Assembly: GCA_026706025.1 (NCBI GenBank)
Contig: JAPOZO010000076.1
Coordinates: 1 to 64,000 of the forward strand
Direction: 5' to 3'
DNA length: 64,000 nucleotides
Source: Candidatus Poribacteria bacterium
GTDB lineage: Bacteria > Poribacteria > WGA-4E > WGA-3G
A model generated the notes under the pieces. That model did no database searches. It was given only the letters and a program-made list of their open reading frames with translations, and had not been told where the DNA came from. Each line of letters opens with the position of its first letter. Position 1 is the stretch's first letter. Shown here in pieces: positions 62,372 to 64,000 of this stretch. Position numbers and translations under genes: made by a program.

Positions 62372-63586
62372 ATGGAAAAACAGTTCAAAGTTAGAGCAGC
62401 ACATTGCGATTATCGCGCAACGGAAGAGGAAATTTATCAAACACTCCGCCGTATCACCGATCCGCTTACGCGTGCTTGGAAACCCATTGAAAACGCCAAG
62501 AAGGTGGTTATGAAATTCAATATGATGAAACCACCTGAGCGGATTATTTACTACGAGGGTCGGCGCAGAGAATTAGTAGACGATGCCACCTGCCGTGCCG
62601 TACTACGGTTGATTAAGGAGCATACCACGGCGCAGCTCGTCGCTACTGACACGAACCCGTATACACACGGGCACCGGATGCCACCTGATTTCAATTACCT
62701 ACACCACCTCAAAGAATTTGATGTGCAGTTTGTTGATTCTAACCTTCCTCCCTTTAAGGATTACGATGTCCCCGGCGGCGGTTCAATGTTCGATCGCTAC
62801 ACACTGAGCGCATGTTTCGACGATGCCGATGCCGTTGTCTCTGTCGCGAAGATGAAAAACCACGCTTTCATGGGGATCACCTTATGCACCAAAAACCTGT
62901 TCGGATTACCACCGATGCTGCTTCCAGAAGGCAGGACACGCAGCTACTACCACCACCTCATCCGCCTCTCTTATGTGCTTCCAGATTTGGCACTCATCAC
63001 GAAACCGTGCCTCAATATCATTGATGCGTTGACGGGACAGTGGGGACGCGAATGGGGTGGTGAAGGTAGAATCTGTAACGCCCTCATAGCAGGCGATCAC
63101 CCTATCTCCACGGATACTGTCGGTATGCATCTGATGGGACACGATCCGCAGTCCGACTGGCCCACACCTCCGTTCAAACGCGATCGGAACCATATCCTTA
63201 TCGCAGCACAGCGTGGATACGGCACCGTCAACCTTGATGAAATCGATTGGGAGAGCGAAGTCACGGCACCCTTAGCGGAATTTGATTCTGTGGAAACAGA
63301 TAGTTCGGAAACGGTCGCGAATTGGCGGAAAACAACCTGTGAACAGGGATTGGTCTATCAGGAAAACCAGAAAGACCTGATTGACCGGTATCGTGATAAT
63401 TTTATTTATATGCAAGGGGGTGAAGTCGTCTGGAGCGGACCGGATCCGTCGAACCTCGGCAGCCGTCGGCAGCTGAGCGGTAAGAAGAAGGACAGTGCGC
63501 TCTGGCTCAAACTGGTTGATGCCGAAGAACACGAAGGCGAACATTTCAACGTTTATGAGGAGTGCCTGAAAACCTTTGCAGCATAG
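62372..63586 (+). CDS. DUF362 domain protein
   Basis: A 404-residue DUF362 protein. Recognisable stretches: VVMKFNMMKPPERIIYYEGR, ADAVVSVAKMKNHAFMGITLC and KNLFGLPPMLLPEGR (quoted in parts), and DHPISTDTVGMHLMGHDP. The family is uncharacterised and sometimes linked to iron-sulfur or cofactor proteins; no clustered cysteines are seen here. ATG 62372 has GGAGG upstream; the longer frame from 62306 starts with TTG and lacks one. It is followed by a PhyH gene. Confidence 0.88.
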   Translation: MEKQFKVRAAHCDYRATEEEIYQTLRRITDPLTRAWKPIENAKKVVMKFNMMKPPERIIYYEGRRRELVDDATCRAVLRLIKEHTTAQLVATDTNPYTHGHRMPPDFNYLHHLKEFDVQFVDSNLPPFKDYDVPGGGSMFDRYTLSACFDDADAVVSVAKMKNHAFMGITLCTKNLFGLPPMLLPEGRTRSYYHHLIRLSYVLPDLALITKPCLNIIDALTGQWGREWGGEGRICNALIAGDHPISTDTVGMHLMGHDPQSDWPTPPFKRDRNHILIAAQRGYGTVNLDEIDWESEVTAPLAEFDSVETDSSETVANWRKTTCEQGLVYQENQKDLIDRYRDNFIYMQGGEVVWSGPDPSNLGSRRQLSGKKKDSALWLKLVDAEEHEGEHFNVYEECLKTFAA

Positions 63587-63599
63587 TTTAGACCTGTTT

Positions 63600-63621
63600 G
63601 GCGAGGTCTCCGTGCCTCGCC
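63600..63621. terminator. GC-rich hairpin after the DUF362 gene
   Basis: GGCGAGG at 63600-63606 and CCTCGCC at 63615-63621 form a perfect 7-bp stem. The same sequence in degenerate form (GGCGAGATTTCCGTGCCTCG) lies at 257-276 over the start of the DUF58 gene, so this is a dispersed hairpin. Confidence 0.55.
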
Positions 63622-63639
63622 TACCGAAGGAGATCCAAA

Positions 63640-64000
63640 ATGGGTATCACCGACGCACAAAAAAGGCAATTGGACGAACAGGGGTGCATCGTCATCCCCG
63701 ACGTGCTTTCCGATGAGGAGATCAAGGTCTATAGAGCAGATATACTCAGGTTGGCAGAAGAAGAAAAGCAGAATGGATTAGCACGCCAACACACCAACGG
63801 GCACGGGCAGCACGTCCGCTGGTTAGTCAACAAGGGACAGATGTACGAGAGCCTCGTTGCCCGACCGAAGGTGATGCCCTTCTTTGAACACCTCCTCGGT
63901 CCCGATTACACGCTCAGCACACTCACCTCCAACATCATCGACCCAGGGGCACCAGATGGTGGCTACCACGTGGATAGCGTCTTAGGGTCTATGCCGGAAC
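63640..64000 (+). CDS. PhyH family dioxygenase, 3' end beyond window
   Basis: A partial gene of 120 visible codons starting MGITDAQKRQLDEQGCIVIP after GAAGGAG. It has the PhyH N-terminal helices and HxD iron ligands in GGYHVDSVLGSMPE; the distal histidine is beyond base 64000. It is the sixth intact PhyH protein in the window and lies 53 bases after the DUF362 gene. Confidence 0.9.
   Translation, partial: MGITDAQKRQLDEQGCIVIPDVLSDEEIKVYRADILRLAEEEKQNGLARQHTNGHGQHVRWLVNKGQMYESLVARPKVMPFFEHLLGPDYTLSTLTSNIIDPGAPDGGYHVDSVLGSMPE

Overview
The window looks like chromosomal DNA from an uncultured bacterium of the Candidatus Poribacteria type. This is inference from gene content: many phytanoyl-CoA dioxygenase (PhyH) proteins, formylglycine sulfatases, mandelate racemase-type dehydratases, exported WD40 propellers and LRR proteins with dockerin repeats, a DUF6785 membrane protein, and lone housekeeping genes between them. 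There is no phage module, no CRISPR array and no intact insertion sequence. Coding density is high and gene orientation is mixed, in short operons of two to four genes.

Layout. 1-7.7 kb: end of a tRNA-Pro, a DUF58 / macrodomain / MFS run, tRNA-Leu with a consensus promoter, an exported LamG protein, a gamma-glutamylcyclotransferase, a sulfatase and an aminotransferase. 7.7-17.4 kb: mainly housekeeping genes (truncated RelE-like toxin, J-domain protein, MtnK, Asd, HU, GHMP sugar kinase, MoxR ATPase, nucleotidyltransferase pair, UDP-glucose dehydrogenase, DUF309 protein). 17.4-30.5 kb: catabolic and accessory genes (three enolase-superfamily dehydratases, sialidase-like propeller, methyltransferase-PhyH pair, Nudix-amidohydrolase-nitrilase operon, CPBP protease, zinc dehydrogenase, DUF6785 protein). 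30.6-36.3 kb: a PhyH-rich block with two near-identical paralogues, a PhyH gene scrap, a Cu/Zn SOD lipoprotein and a large WD40 protein.

36.4-39.4 kb is the most striking part. A sigma-54 activator carries an N-terminal Rieske [2Fe-2S] domain followed by GAF, PAS, AAA+ and Fis-type HTH segments. It is divergent from a small VOC-fold gene. The shared intergenic region holds a near-perfect -24/-12 promoter facing the VOC gene, three copies of the inverted repeat TTTCA-N4-TGAAA, and a fourth dyad. The VOC gene ends in a hairpin-plus-T terminator. The sequence therefore suggests a compact Rieske-sensing regulator-target circuit.

40-48.2 kb: a WD40-dockerin protein with perfect 126-bp tandem repeats, a non-coding stretch with palindromic repeat elements, and a four-gene operon (tandem PhyH, creatininase-like, multipass membrane protein, probable alpha/alpha-toroid protein) in which one PhyH half has lost its iron ligands. 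48.3-64 kb: two sulfatases, an MBL-cupin fusion with a half-lost metal site, a discoidin-like lipoprotein, a Gfo/Idh oxidoreductase, an LRR-dockerin protein, a BCCT transporter, a cysteine desulfurase, a toxin-antitoxin-like pair beside an IS200/IS605-like remnant, an acyl-CoA synthetase, a Uma2 nuclease, a DUF362 protein and the start of another PhyH gene.

Several dispersed non-coding repeats recur between genes: a palindrome with the core CCCGGTAGGTnCGGTT, an arm resembling AATTACCCGATTAAATTC, a roughly 75-bp element, and short perfect hairpins. Gene starts below were chosen from Shine-Dalgarno spacing and family N-termini; many differ from the longest possible reading frame. All family assignments come from motifs read by eye.
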